DNA of 49,011 bases. Source: Phycisphaerales bacterium (GTDB taxonomy: Bacteria; Planctomycetota; Phycisphaerae; SM23-33; FEN-1343). The DNA is taken from assembly GCA_003171335.1 (NCBI GenBank), contig PMYD01000042.1, positions 1 through 49,011 on the forward strand. Reading direction: 5' to 3'. The notes beneath the pieces were generated by a model. The model saw only the letters and a program-made list of their open reading frames with translations, had not been told where the DNA came from and searched no databases. This document shows, one piece after another, positions 33,104 through 41,547 of this stretch. The position numbers and the translations under genes were made by a program. The first letter of the stretch is position 1. The number at the start of each line of letters is the position of its first letter.

Positions 33104-34084
33104 ATGAGTAACCTCTCCCTTATCGAAGAGTACCTCCGCCACCTGGACGCCGAGCGTAACTTTTCGGGCCACACGATCCGCAGCTATGGAATCGACCTGC
33201 GGCAGTTCTGCCAGTTCCTGGCGACCCCCGCCGTGCCCACGGCGGAGGGGATGAAGCTGGCGGACCTGCCGGCGGTTGACCTGGAGGCGGAGAGATCGCT
33301 TACTGGGCGGCTGCTGGCCGTGACCAGCGATGACATTCGGGGCTACCTGGCCGTGCTGCACAACAGCCTCAAGGCCAAGAGCACCATCGCGCGGAAGCTG
33401 GCGGCCCTGCGCAGCTTTTACAAGCACCTGGTGCGCCGTGGGCGGCTGGAGACCTCGCCGGTCAGCGTGGTGCGCAGCCCGCGCCAGGACCGCCGGCTGC
33501 CCAAGTGCCTGGACCTGGAGCAGATCGAGTCGCTGCTGGGCGCCCCGCCGGCGGACACGCTGGGCGGCAGTCGCGACCGGGCCATTTTCGAGACCATCTA
33601 TTCGGCCGGCCTGCGCATCAGCGAGGCCGTGGGGCTCAACCTGTCCGACATGGACGAGCTGAGCGAAACGGCTCGAATCCGGGGCAAGGGCCGCAAGGAG
33701 CGGCTGGCGCCGCTGGGGGAGGCCGCCATGACGGCCCTGCAACGCTACCTGCTGCTTCGCCGCGGCGTGGTGCAGCAGGCCAAGGCCGCCGATTCACCCC
33801 TGTTTGTGAACCTGCACGGCAAGCGCCTGTCCGGGCGCTCGATCCGCCGCAATTTCGACAAGTACCTCAAGCTGGCCGGCCTGGGCGTGCATGTCAGCCC
33901 GCATACGCTGCGACACAGCTTCGCCACGCACATGCTCAACAACGGCGCCGACCTGCGCAGCGTGCAGGAACTGCTGGGCCACAAGTCCCTCTCCACCACC
34001 CAGATCTACACCCACCTGACGACCACGCGACTGAAGGAAGTCTACGACAAGAGTCATCCCATGGCGGGGTCGAGGGCGGGATAG
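33104..34084 (+). CDS. XerC/XerD-type tyrosine recombinase
   Basis: A 326-residue site-specific recombinase of the Xer family that resolves chromosome dimers at dif. The N-terminal SAM-like DNA-binding domain covers about 1-125 (IEEYLRHLDAERNFSGHTIRSYGIDLRQF). The catalytic domain has all expected residues: Arg171 (SAGLRISEA), Lys195 (GKGRKER), His267 and Arg270 (HTLRHSF), His293 (GHKSLSTTQ) and the nucleophile Tyr302. Length and motifs are Xer-like rather than phage-integrase-like. ATG 33104 is used because an earlier in-frame start lies inside the F1 repeat. No dif-like site was recognised nearby. It cannot be told apart as XerC or XerD from this window. Confidence 0.92.
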   Translation: MSNLSLIEEYLRHLDAERNFSGHTIRSYGIDLRQFCQFLATPAVPTAEGMKLADLPAVDLEAERSLTGRLLAVTSDDIRGYLAVLHNSLKAKSTIARKLAALRSFYKHLVRRGRLETSPVSVVRSPRQDRRLPKCLDLEQIESLLGAPPADTLGGSRDRAIFETIYSAGLRISEAVGLNLSDMDELSETARIRGKGRKERLAPLGEAAMTALQRYLLLRRGVVQQAKAADSPLFVNLHGKRLSGRSIRRNFDKYLKLAGLGVHVSPHTLRHSFATHMLNNGADLRSVQELLGHKSLSTTQIYTHLTTTRLKEVYDKSHPMAGSRAG

Positions 34085-34114
34085 TCTCTATTGCTCTGTC
34101 ACACATGAAGCAAT

Positions 34115-34174
34115 GGGTGCCGTGGCTTGCCGCCGGCGTGGTTGCTGCGCTGCGCTTCGCAAACCACGGCACCC
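34115..34174. repeat. Family F3 inverted-repeat element, short copy
   Basis: GGGTGCCGTGG and CCACGGCACCC frame 38 bp, 31 bp after the recombinase stop. It shares the outer ends of the copy at 44372-44467. Confidence 0.75.
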
Positions 34175-34201
34175 AACCCATCTTTCATGCGTGACGAAGC
34201 T

Positions 34202-34689
34202 CTAAAGCAGTTTAGCTGTGCATGTTTACATCCGGCTTAAGAAGGCTTCGGCGCCGACCGAGCCAGAGCGGGCGGCCTGAGTTTCCTCCGGTTCTTGAGC
34301 CCGCCAGGGCTTCTGACCAGTAGCCCCTGGCGCTGGCCCGAGCGAGCGGGGCGAGCGAGGGTCGAGCCTGGGGAAAGGAAAGGTTCTCTTCTGGGAGCCC
34401 GCCAGGGCGATTGAGCGATGCGGCCGCAGCAGTGTCCCCGGTTGCACCGTTCAATCGCCCCTGCCGGGGCTCTTGTTCTCCGGAGCGCCTGTACCCCGGG
34501 CTCGCCCCCACGCTCGCTGGCGCTCGCTTGGGGGCAGCGCGCCGGGGCTACTATCAAACGCCTCCTGCGGAGGCTAAAGAACTTGCCGGTCAGGGTATAC
34601 CCCTGGAAATTCGTGGCTCCAGCGATTCTCGGTCGTTTCCGTAACCTTCTTTAAGCCGGACGTAAATATGCAAGGCTTAACTGCTCTAG
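34202..34689. mobile_element. 488-bp non-autonomous element with 50-bp imperfect terminal inverted repeats
   Basis: The left end CTAAAGCAGTTTAGC...AAGGCTTCGG pairs with the right end (34639-34689) with about 42 of 50 positions matching. The core is rich in further palindromes (GAGCCCGCCAGGGCGATTGA / TTCAATCGCCCCTGCCGG). No transposase frame was recognised. The right end, CTAG, overlaps the stop codon of the minus-strand dockerin gene. Confidence 0.75.
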
Positions 34690-36929
34690 CCCGCGTAACC
34701 CGATTGCCAGATCAGGAAGTCCACGCCGTCGACCTTGCCGTCAGCGTTGCCGTCGCCGCCTTCCGGCGTGGCGCCGCTGGCGGTGGGGTAATGGCTTTGC
34801 CAGGTCAGGAAGTCCACGCCATCGACCTTGCCATCGCCGTTGAAGTCACCGGGGGTCAGCACGGTCGCCGTCACGTCACCGGTGGCGGACAATTGCGAAT
34901 CGCTGGCCGTCAACCGCAGCACGTACGTGCCGGCCACCGTGAACGCGGCCGTCGTGCTGGCGGCGTTGGGATTGGAGAAGGTGACGTTGGCCGGTCCGGA
35001 GACCTTGCTCCAGGCGGCCGTGCAGACACCCGGCGGGTTAGGAAGGCCATCATCGCTGATCGTGCCGGCCAGGGTCAGGGGGTTGGGGATCATCACCTTG
35101 ACGGCCGGCCCGGCGTTGGCCGTGGGAGTGCCGTCGAACGGGTTCGCCGTGATCTGGACTTCCTTGTAGCTGCTCAGCGCCGTATCGCTGGCGGTCAGCC
35201 GCAGCACGTACGTGCCGGCAGTCGAGAAGGTCGCGGTGGTCGCCGGCAGGCTGGCGTTGGCGAAGGTGACGCTGCCCGGACCGGAGGTCACGCTCCAGGT
35301 GGAGGTGACGGCCGCGCCCGAGGGCAGGCCATCATCGCTCACCGTGCCGGCCAGCGTTGCGGCGGCGGGCAAGGTGATCGTCTGGGGGTTGCCGGCACTG
35401 ACCACGGGGGCCTGGTTGCCCCTGGTCAGCGGAATGATAGCGAAGAACTGGCCGCGCCAGAGCTGGATATACCCCTGATCCGCGTTCAGATACAGCGCCT
35501 TGAGCGTGTGCCAGTTGTTGGGGTCGGTGGCCAGATTGCGCCAGTCGCCCTCCATGTACAAGTGGGTGGCATCGCCGGACATATTTTCGGCGCGATATGG
35601 AGTGCGTCCATCCTGGTCGACCACGCGGCCCCAGTCCTTCACCAGGTTGGGGTCCTGCACGTTGGGGTCGTAGCCCGGCGCCGAGAGCCTGGGGTCGATC
35701 AAGCTGATGCTCAGCAGGTGGTTGTCCTTGGCCTTGGAATCGCTGGTGTAGTAGTGCCAGGCGGAATCGGTTTGCGGGCCGAAGGGATCATTGGTGCCGA
35801 GGTACTGGCAGTACGAGTTCCACACGCGGGCCGACTTCCACCAGTACACGGTATCGCCGATCAGGCCCGTGTCGCCTCCGGTGTCGCCGACGCGGGCGAT
35901 CTTCTTAAACGCCTGGTTCGTGCCCCAGTGCCCCAGGCGCGCCTCGTTGGCGTCGAGTTTCCAGATAAACGCATCGCCGGCCATCGTAAAGATGAAGCCG
36001 TCCGTCCCGTACTTCTCGCCCCAGCCGACATACCGATAGACCTGGTAGCTGGAGTCTACGACGAGATTGTCGGGCCGGGAGATGGGCGGAAACACGTTGG
36101 AGTACTGCACCATGGACCCCGAGGGGGGAACCAGGAACAGGCTGCCGTTGGTGTAGCAGGCGGAGGTCCACAGATTGCCCTGGCTGTCGTCGAGCTGGTA
36201 GAAGCAGTTGTTCCAGACGCCGCCCGTGTTGCCGCGGTAGGTCGCGGTGAACGTGGCGGTATCCGGCAGGGTGAGGTCGTAGTGGTAGATGTTGCCGCTG
36301 GAATTGACGTAGGCCCGGTGAAGCAGGTGGTCGATCGAGAAGGCCGTGTAGATAAAGCCGCCCGGATTGGGAATGCCCATATCCTTGAAAACGGCCGCAC
36401 CGGCCTCATAGCTGCCCATCTTGTAGCGAATCACGTGGCCGCCGGGGTAGGTCTTGTTTTCATATCCGTAGAAGGTGGTGAAGTACATGTACCCGTTATC
36501 CTCGTACATCTGGCTGTGCATCTTGCCCTGGGGCCGCCAGATGTTGGGATCCTCGCCGCAGATGGTGTTCACATCACCCAGCAGGTGGACCTGGGCGGTG
36601 GATGGGTCGTACTGGAAGAACTTGGCGCCGGTCGATGGGGCGTGGCTGGAAGAGCCGAAGTACACCTTGCCATCGGAACCCAGCCGGTTGCTGTTCCAGT
36701 GGCCGTCCAGATGCGTCTGGAAGGGGCAGATGGGGATGGTGCGGGCCACGATGGTGTTGTCATGCGTGGCGTCCAGGTGAATCAGCGAGTCCGTCTGGGA
36801 ATTGAGATAGAGGATCGCCGGCGGCGAATCATCGATGATCGTGTTCATCGTTTGTGCCTGCGCGCCAGCGACCAGGCACAGCAGGCCGGAAAGAACAAGA
36901 ACGATGCGGGAAATAGGATACTGCGGCAT
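34686..36929 (-). CDS. Secreted protein with two Ig/PKD-like domains and a C-terminal dockerin-type module
   Basis: 747 residues. Signal peptide MPQYPISRIVLVLSGLLCLVAGAQA; then a beta-rich region to about residue 510 that looks like a propeller-type domain (GKVYFGSS, HVIRYKMG, NNCFYQLDDSQGNLW); two PKD/Ig-like repeats (about 515-604 and 605-693), both with VSDDGLP or ISDDGLP and TYVLRLTASD; and a dockerin-like tail with two calcium loops, DFNGDGKVDGVDF and DGNADGKVDGVDF. Such dockerins are common on planctomycete exoproteins and may mediate attachment or sorting. GGAGG lies seven bases before ATG 36929; a longer frame from 37001 is not supported. No catalytic residues could be assigned. The last codon is followed by TAG shared with the repeat element at 34202-34689. 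Confidence 0.85.
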   Translation of the reverse strand: MPQYPISRIVLVLSGLLCLVAGAQAQTMNTIIDDSPPAILYLNSQTDSLIHLDATHDNTIVARTIPICPFQTHLDGHWNSNRLGSDGKVYFGSSSHAPSTGAKFFQYDPSTAQVHLLGDVNTICGEDPNIWRPQGKMHSQMYEDNGYMYFTTFYGYENKTYPGGHVIRYKMGSYEAGAAVFKDMGIPNPGGFIYTAFSIDHLLHRAYVNSSGNIYHYDLTLPDTATFTATYRGNTGGVWNNCFYQLDDSQGNLWTSACYTNGSLFLVPPSGSMVQYSNVFPPISRPDNLVVDSSYQVYRYVGWGEKYGTDGFIFTMAGDAFIWKLDANEARLGHWGTNQAFKKIARVGDTGGDTGLIGDTVYWWKSARVWNSYCQYLGTNDPFGPQTDSAWHYYTSDSKAKDNHLLSISLIDPRLSAPGYDPNVQDPNLVKDWGRVVDQDGRTPYRAENMSGDATHLYMEGDWRNLATDPNNWHTLKALYLNADQGYIQLWRGQFFAIIPLTRGNQAPVVSAGNPQTITLPAAATLAGTVSDDGLPSGAAVTSTWSVTSGPGSVTFANASLPATTATFSTAGTYVLRLTASDTALSSYKEVQITANPFDGTPTANAGPAVKVMIPNPLTLAGTISDDGLPNPPGVCTAAWSKVSGPANVTFSNPNAASTTAAFTVAGTYVLRLTASDSQLSATGDVTATVLTPGDFNGDGKVDGVDFLTWQSHYPTASGATPEGGDGNADGKVDGVDFLIWQSGYAG

Positions 36930-37170
36930 GGGCCATCCTCCATTTCCGTGAGAGGGGCGGGGGCAGTTCTCACGGAGCAGTAACGAGTAAACCTCTCCCA
37001 AACGGCTTTACTCTATTGTCCGCGTAAGGTGGCAGGGTGTCAAGCTGATCTGTCGCCATTCCGGGGCATGGGAGGCGCTTTATGATTGCCCGAGAAATTA
37101 TAGGCCGCAACGATCGCTAATCACGATCATCCGCCCGCGTGTTTGGGGGGGCTGCAAGGCTCGGTTTTGG

Positions 37171-37527
37171 CTAATCCTTCCCCATCATTTTGCGGAACTT
37201 CTTGTTCTCATCCTTGAGCTGCTTGTTCTCATTCTTGAGCTTGTCGTTCTCGTTCTTGGCCTTGTCGACCTTCTTCTCCAGCGAGCCGACATTGCCGCGG
37301 AAATCCTCGTTTTGGGCGCGCAGCTCGGCATTCTGGCTGCGCAGCGCCAGCACCTCGTGCTGAAGACCGGGCAGATCGTTCGGCACGGCCTGTTGTACCG
37401 GCGGCGGCTCTTCGCCGGGGCGGCCGAAGTTGGAGTAGTCCGGCACGTTGACGTTGGCTTTGAAGCAGCCAGTCAGGCCGGCCAGGGAAACGACCGTCAC
37501 CAGCAGGAGCATCGCGATAAGGCGCAT
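37171..37527 (-). CDS. Small coiled-coil lipoprotein
   Basis: 118 residues. The signal MRLIAMLLLVTVVSLAGLTGC ends in lipobox cysteine 21; a Pro-rich segment (GRPGEEPPPVQQ) follows, then a long heptad-rich coiled coil (about 55-115: LQHEVLALRSQNAELRAQNE, KKVDKAKNENDKLKNENKQL). The layout is that of Lpp-like or YbgF-N-like envelope spacers. ATG 37527 is preferred to 37542 because AAGGAG lies six bases upstream. Divergent from miaA, with 108 bp between the starts. No specific family was recognised. Confidence 0.75.
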   Translation of the reverse strand: MRLIAMLLLVTVVSLAGLTGCFKANVNVPDYSNFGRPGEEPPPVQQAVPNDLPGLQHEVLALRSQNAELRAQNEDFRGNVGSLEKKVDKAKNENDKLKNENKQLKDENKKFRKMMGKD

Positions 37528-37635
37528 GGGCATCTCCTTCATGACACGCCGCCGCGGCTGGGGCGGCCGGTTTGGCGTGCCGCCAAACCGCTTGCGGCGC
37601 GGCATGCTATTGTACCTCTTGGGCATCCCGGCCGC

Positions 37636-38664
37636 ATGGATCGGATTGGCTGCAAGCCGTCCGGGCTGGCGGCCCAACTTGACTTGCCTGCGGCCGAGTC
37701 GGACAATCGCAGTTTCGTGCGACGAGTCTATTTCATTCTGGGCTGCACCGCCAGCGGCAAGGCGAAGCTGGCCTTCGAGCTGGCCCAGCGCTGGCGCGGG
37801 CAAATCCTGAGCGTCGATTCCATGAAGATTTACCGGGGCCTGGACGTCGGCACGGCCAAGCCCTCCCCGCAGGTCCGCGCCCAGCTTCCCCATCACGGTA
37901 TCGACGTGGCCGAGCCGTGGCAGGGCCACCAGTTTACCGTCCACGATTTTGTGCGCCTGGCCGATGGGGCAATCGCCGACATCACCGCCGCCGGCGACCG
38001 TGTTTTCGCCGTGGGCGGCACGCACCTGTACCTCAAGGCGCTGATCGAGGGCCTGTTCGAGGGCCCCGGCCAGTCCGCCGAGATTCGCGCGGAGCTGAAG
38101 GCCCGTGCGGCCGCCGATGGCGCCGAATCGCTGCACGCCGAGCTGGCCAGGGTGGATGCGGCCGCCGCCGGGCGCATTCATCCCAACGATCAGCGGCGCA
38201 TCATTCGCGCGCTGGAGGTGTATCGCCTGACCGGCCAGCCGATCAGCCAGCTCCAGCAGCAGTGGGATGTCGGCCGCACGCGATATGACTGCCGGCTGGT
38301 GCTGCTACAGCGCGAGCGGACCGACACGAACGGCCGCATCAACCGCCGGGTCGTTCGGATGATGGAAGAGGGCCTGGCGGCTGAGGCCGAGGGCCTGTGG
38401 CGCGATGCGCGCGGGCTGAATCGCCAGGCCGCCGCCGCCCTGGGCTACGCCGAGTTGTTCGAGCATTTTGCCGGCCGCTGCACCCTGGAAGAGGCCGTGG
38501 AGCGAATCAAGATCAACACGCGACGGTTCGCCAAGAACCAGCGGACCTGGTTTCGCCATTTTGTTGCCGCCCGGCCGCTGGACCTCACCGCCGATACCAG
38601 CGCTGCGGCCGCCGCGGATGAGGCCCAGAAGCTCCTGGGGCTCACTGAGGAGCCCGCCGCATGA
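37636..38664 (+). CDS. miaA: tRNA dimethylallyltransferase MiaA with an altered P-loop
   Basis: MiaA adds a dimethylallyl group to A37 of tRNAs reading UNN codons. The 342-residue protein has the family signatures DSMKIYRGLDVGTAKP (near 58), GGTHLYLKALIEGL (near 127), RIIRALEVYRLTGQPIS (near 190) and NTRRFAKNQRTWFRHF (near 295). The nucleotide loop at 36-45 reads GCTASGKAKL: Lys42 is kept but the Ser/Thr that normally follows and coordinates magnesium is Ala43; DSMK replaces the usual DSxQ. Both changes sit in the substrate or cofactor site. ATG 37636 is the first start giving a normal N-terminus. The stop overlaps the next start (ATGA). Identification is firm; full activity is less certain. 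Confidence 0.92.
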   Translation: MDRIGCKPSGLAAQLDLPAAESDNRSFVRRVYFILGCTASGKAKLAFELAQRWRGQILSVDSMKIYRGLDVGTAKPSPQVRAQLPHHGIDVAEPWQGHQFTVHDFVRLADGAIADITAAGDRVFAVGGTHLYLKALIEGLFEGPGQSAEIRAELKARAAADGAESLHAELARVDAAAAGRIHPNDQRRIIRALEVYRLTGQPISQLQQQWDVGRTRYDCRLVLLQRERTDTNGRINRRVVRMMEEGLAAEAEGLWRDARGLNRQAAAALGYAELFEHFAGRCTLEEAVERIKINTRRFAKNQRTWFRHFVAARPLDLTADTSAAAAADEAQKLLGLTEEPAA

Positions 38665-39938
38665 GTTTCGCCCAGTTCATCGTGATGCACCTTGGCCAGG
38701 TGGTGCTGCTGGTGGCGCTGATCGCCACCTCGGCGTTCCTGTCGTGCAGTGAGACGGCCCTCTTCAGCCTCTCGCGCGCGCAGCTTTTGCGGCTTCGCGA
38801 GGACGGCCACGCCGCCGGCCGCGCCATCGCCCAGATGATGCGCGACCCGCGGCAGCTCCTGATGGTGGTGCTGCTGGGGGGCGAGCTGGCCAATACGGCG
38901 TTCTTCGGCATCTGGACGCTGGCGGTGCTTTCGCTGCGGGCGCAGGTGAACCTGGGCTTCTGGGCCAGCGCGGGTCTGCTGGTGCTCCAGCTTTTCCTGG
39001 TGCTGCTGGTGGGGGAGGTGCTGCCCAAGAGCTTGGCGATCTCGGTGCCCATGGCCGTGGCGAGGCTGGTGGCGTTGCCCCTGGCGACCCTGGCGCGCGT
39101 GCTGGGGCCGCTGGCGAGGGTTTTCACGGCGGTGGTCATCGAGCCGCTGACGCGGCTGCTGCTGCCCCCGCAGAAGCGGTCGACCCTGCTGACGGCCGAT
39201 GAACTGGCGGCCCTGCTGGAGCATTCGGCCAATCGCGGGCAGATCACGCCCAACGAATCCGCCTGGCTGCGCGAGATCATCGAGCTGTCGCGCGTGAAGG
39301 TGGCGCACATCATGGTGCCGCGCGTGGACATGGTGGCCTACGATGTGGACGAGCCGGCCGCCGGCCTGGTGGAGCTGTTCCGCAAGACGCGCCGGGTGAA
39401 GATTCCCGTCTACCGCGGCGACCTGGACAACACGCTGGGCGTCATTCACGCCAAGGAGTTGCTGCTGGAGCCGGAGACGCCGCTGGCCGAGCTGGCGCGC
39501 CCCGTGCCGTTCGCCCCGGAGATGGGGACGGTGGATAAACTGCTGCTGAGTTTCCGCCAGAACAGCGCCGAGATGGCCATCGTCGTGGATGAATACGGCG
39601 GCACCGCCGGCCTGGTCACGCTGGAGGATGCGGTGGAGGAGATCGTGGGCGAGCTGCTGGCGCCCGATGAGGCGCCGCCCGAGCCGGTCAAGCCGATCGG
39701 GCCCGGGGAGTATCTGCTCTCGGGCGACTTGTCCGTCAACGAGTGGTCCGACGTCTTCGGCGTGGACCTCCAGGCGGAGCGGATCAGCACCATCGGCGGG
39801 CTGGCGATGAGCCTTTTAGGCCGCGTGCCCAAGGTGGGCGACCTGGTCCGCACGGGCAATTTGGAATTCACCGTGGAATCGGTGGCCCGCCACCGCGTGC
39901 AGCGCCTGCGTGTGCGGCTGCTGGAGGAGGTGGGCTGA
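38661..39938 (+). CDS. CNNM/CorC-type transporter-associated protein (DUF21, CBS pair, CorC_HlyC)
   Basis: 425 residues. An N-terminal DUF21 membrane domain (about 1-190, three to four helices, FLSCSETALFSLSRAQL), a CBS pair (about 210-335, IMVPRVDMVAYDV and FVIHAKELLLEPE-like segments, DEYGGTAGLVTLEDAVEEIVGE) and a CorC_HlyC transporter-associated domain (about 345-425). Members of this family transport or regulate Mg2+/Co2+. It is translationally coupled to miaA (4-bp overlap) and to the following paralogue (TGATG), so the three genes form one operon. Confidence 0.92.
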   Translation: MSFAQFIVMHLGQVVLLVALIATSAFLSCSETALFSLSRAQLLRLREDGHAAGRAIAQMMRDPRQLLMVVLLGGELANTAFFGIWTLAVLSLRAQVNLGFWASAGLLVLQLFLVLLVGEVLPKSLAISVPMAVARLVALPLATLARVLGPLARVFTAVVIEPLTRLLLPPQKRSTLLTADELAALLEHSANRGQITPNESAWLREIIELSRVKVAHIMVPRVDMVAYDVDEPAAGLVELFRKTRRVKIPVYRGDLDNTLGVIHAKELLLEPETPLAELARPVPFAPEMGTVDKLLLSFRQNSAEMAIVVDEYGGTAGLVTLEDAVEEIVGELLAPDEAPPEPVKPIGPGEYLLSGDLSVNEWSDVFGVDLQAERISTIGGLAMSLLGRVPKVGDLVRTGNLEFTVESVARHRVQRLRVRLLEEVG

Positions 39939-40939
39939 TGGAACTGCCCCTCTGGCTCCAGATGGCCCTGGCCGTTGCCGGCCTGGTGATCGGTCTGGCC
40001 GCGGCCAGCGTGTACGCGGGCCTGGAAACCGGCCTGTACGTGCTCAACCGCGTTCGCCTGGAACTGCGGGCGGCCCAGGGCGAGCGGCCGGCCCAGCGGC
40101 TGGCCTGGGCGCTGAACCACATGCGCGAGATGCTGGCGGCGCTGCTGGTGGGCAACGGGGCGGCGGCCTATCTGGTGACACTCTCGATCGTCGCGCTGCT
40201 GGAACTGGCTGAGGCGCCGCACGTGGGCCTGTACGCCACGCTGCTGGCCGGGCCGCTGCTCTTCACGCTGGGCCAGGTGCTGCCCAAGAATCTCTTCCGC
40301 GTCGCGGGTGAAACGCTCACCTACGCCCTGTCCGGCGTGGTGACGGCGACCATGAAAGTGGCACGCTGGACGGGCATTTCGCCGGTACTCATGTTCTTCA
40401 GCCGGGCCATCCTGTGGCTGCCGCCGGGCGCCCGCACCGATCCGGAGCAGATCGACCCGCGGCAGCGGATCGCCACACTGCTGGCCGAGGGCCACGCCCA
40501 GGGCGTGCTGACGCCGATCCAGTCGCACATCGCCAATCGCGTGGTGTCGCTGCGTTCCACGCGCGTCCGCGAGGTGATGGTGCCGCTGGCCCGGGTGGCG
40601 GGCATTCCCGTGGGCATCTCGCGCGAGCGGTTCGGGCGGGCCCTGGCCGCCCTGCGCCATTCGCGGCTGCCGGTGTGGCGCGACCGGCCGAGCAACATCG
40701 TGGGCATCGTCAACATCTACGATGTGCTCTTCGATGAGAACCCCGCCGCCCGGCCGGCCGATCATGTCACCGAGCCCATCCGCCTGCTGGACCAGTTGAG
40801 CATCTCGCAGGCCATGGTCACGCTTCAGCGCGCCCACCAGTCGATGGGCCTGGTCGTCAACGCCATGGACCGCCTGGTGGGCATTGTGACGGTGCAGGAT
40901 TTGATCGAGGAGATCGTGGGCGAGCTGGAGGAAATCTAG
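39938..40939 (+). CDS. Second DUF21/CBS-domain protein, without CorC_HlyC domain
   Basis: 333 residues. A DUF21 membrane domain (about 1-185; MALAVAGLVIGLAAASVYAG, ETGLYVLNRVRLELR, GPLLFTLGQVLPKNLFR) and a CBS pair (about 205-330; VREVMVPLARVAGIPVG, VNAMDRLVGIVTVQDLIEEIVGELEE). It stops directly after the CBS region, lacking the CorC_HlyC domain of its upstream paralogue. Starts at the TGATG junction with that gene. Tandem CNNM-like pairs of unequal length suggest a heteromeric metal transporter (inference). Confidence 0.9.
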   Translation: MELPLWLQMALAVAGLVIGLAAASVYAGLETGLYVLNRVRLELRAAQGERPAQRLAWALNHMREMLAALLVGNGAAAYLVTLSIVALLELAEAPHVGLYATLLAGPLLFTLGQVLPKNLFRVAGETLTYALSGVVTATMKVARWTGISPVLMFFSRAILWLPPGARTDPEQIDPRQRIATLLAEGHAQGVLTPIQSHIANRVVSLRSTRVREVMVPLARVAGIPVGISRERFGRALAALRHSRLPVWRDRPSNIVGIVNIYDVLFDENPAARPADHVTEPIRLLDQLSISQAMVTLQRAHQSMGLVVNAMDRLVGIVTVQDLIEEIVGELEEI

Positions 40940-40968
40940 AAAGTGGTCCGCTCGCTGCGCTCGCTCTT

Positions 40969-40984
40969 GGTTAACCGATTAACC
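40969..40984. repeat. Short palindrome GGTTAA/TTAACC
   Basis: Perfect 6-bp arms around CCGA, 36 bp upstream of the candidate dut promoter. It could be an operator or a hairpin after the CBS gene; no T-run follows. Confidence 0.45.
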
Positions 40985-41004
40985 CATTCAACATCCCTTT
41001 CGGC

Positions 41005-41033
41005 TTGCGGCATGTAACTGCCGAAGGTACAAC
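41005..41033 (+). promoter_or_regulatory. Candidate promoter for dut
   Basis: TTGCGG and TACAAC separated by 17 bp, 53 bp before the dut start codon. The match to the sigma-70 consensus is moderate. Confidence 0.35.
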
Positions 41034-41085
41034 GATCTATCAAATTCTCGCCCCCGGTCTTTACGTCCGTTTGGCTGGAGCTACA

Positions 41086-41541
41086 ATGCACGACGGTCCG
41101 ATAAACATAGAAATACGGCGTAAGGCAGGTTGCTTAGATGTGCCGTTGCCGCAATATATGAGCGATCATGCGGCCGGGATGGACCTTTGCGCGGCCTGCA
41201 CGGATGATGTGATATTGGAGCCGGGCCAGATCCGGCTGATTCCGTGCGGGTTTTACATGGCGCTGCCCGTCGGATACGAGGCGCAGGTCCGCCCGCGAAG
41301 CGGCCTGGCACTGAAGCATGGACTGGTTGTGCCCAACTCGCCCGGCACGATCGATGCCGACTACCGCGGCGAGGTGTGCGTGATTCTGGGCAACATTGGC
41401 GGCGAACAGTACATCGTGCGGCGGGGCATGCGAATCGCCCAGTTGGTGATCGCCCCGGTCACCCGCGCGAGCATAAAGGAAGTGGACGTGCTGTCCGACA
41501 CCCCCCGAGGGATCGGCGGGTTCGGGCACACCGGCGTGTGA
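41086..41541 (+). CDS. dut: Deoxyuridine 5'-triphosphate nucleotidohydrolase
   Basis: dUTPase hydrolyses dUTP to dUMP, keeping uracil out of DNA. The 151-residue protein shows all five trimeric dUTPase motifs: [29 protein letters not shown] (with the catalytic Asp), RIAQLVIAP and [10 protein letters not shown], the last with His where Ser is usual. TGGAG lies six bases before ATG 41086; an in-frame ATG at 41005 would add residues encoded in the promoter region. ftsK follows six bases after its stop, so the pair is probably cotranscribed. Confidence 0.95.
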   Translation: MHDGPINIEIRRKAGCLDVPLPQYMSDHAAGMDLCAACTDDVILEPGQIRLIPCGFYMALPVGYEAQVRPRSGLALKHGLVVPNSPGTIDADYRGEVCVILGNIGGEQYIVRRGMRIAQLVIAPVTRASIKEVDVLSDTPRGIGGFGHTGV

Positions 41542-41547
41542 AACAAA

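Noticed and set aside
33104..34084. Phage integrase or integron integrase
   Set aside because: Length, motif spacing and the N-terminal domain are Xer-like; no attachment sites, gene cassettes or phage genes are nearby.
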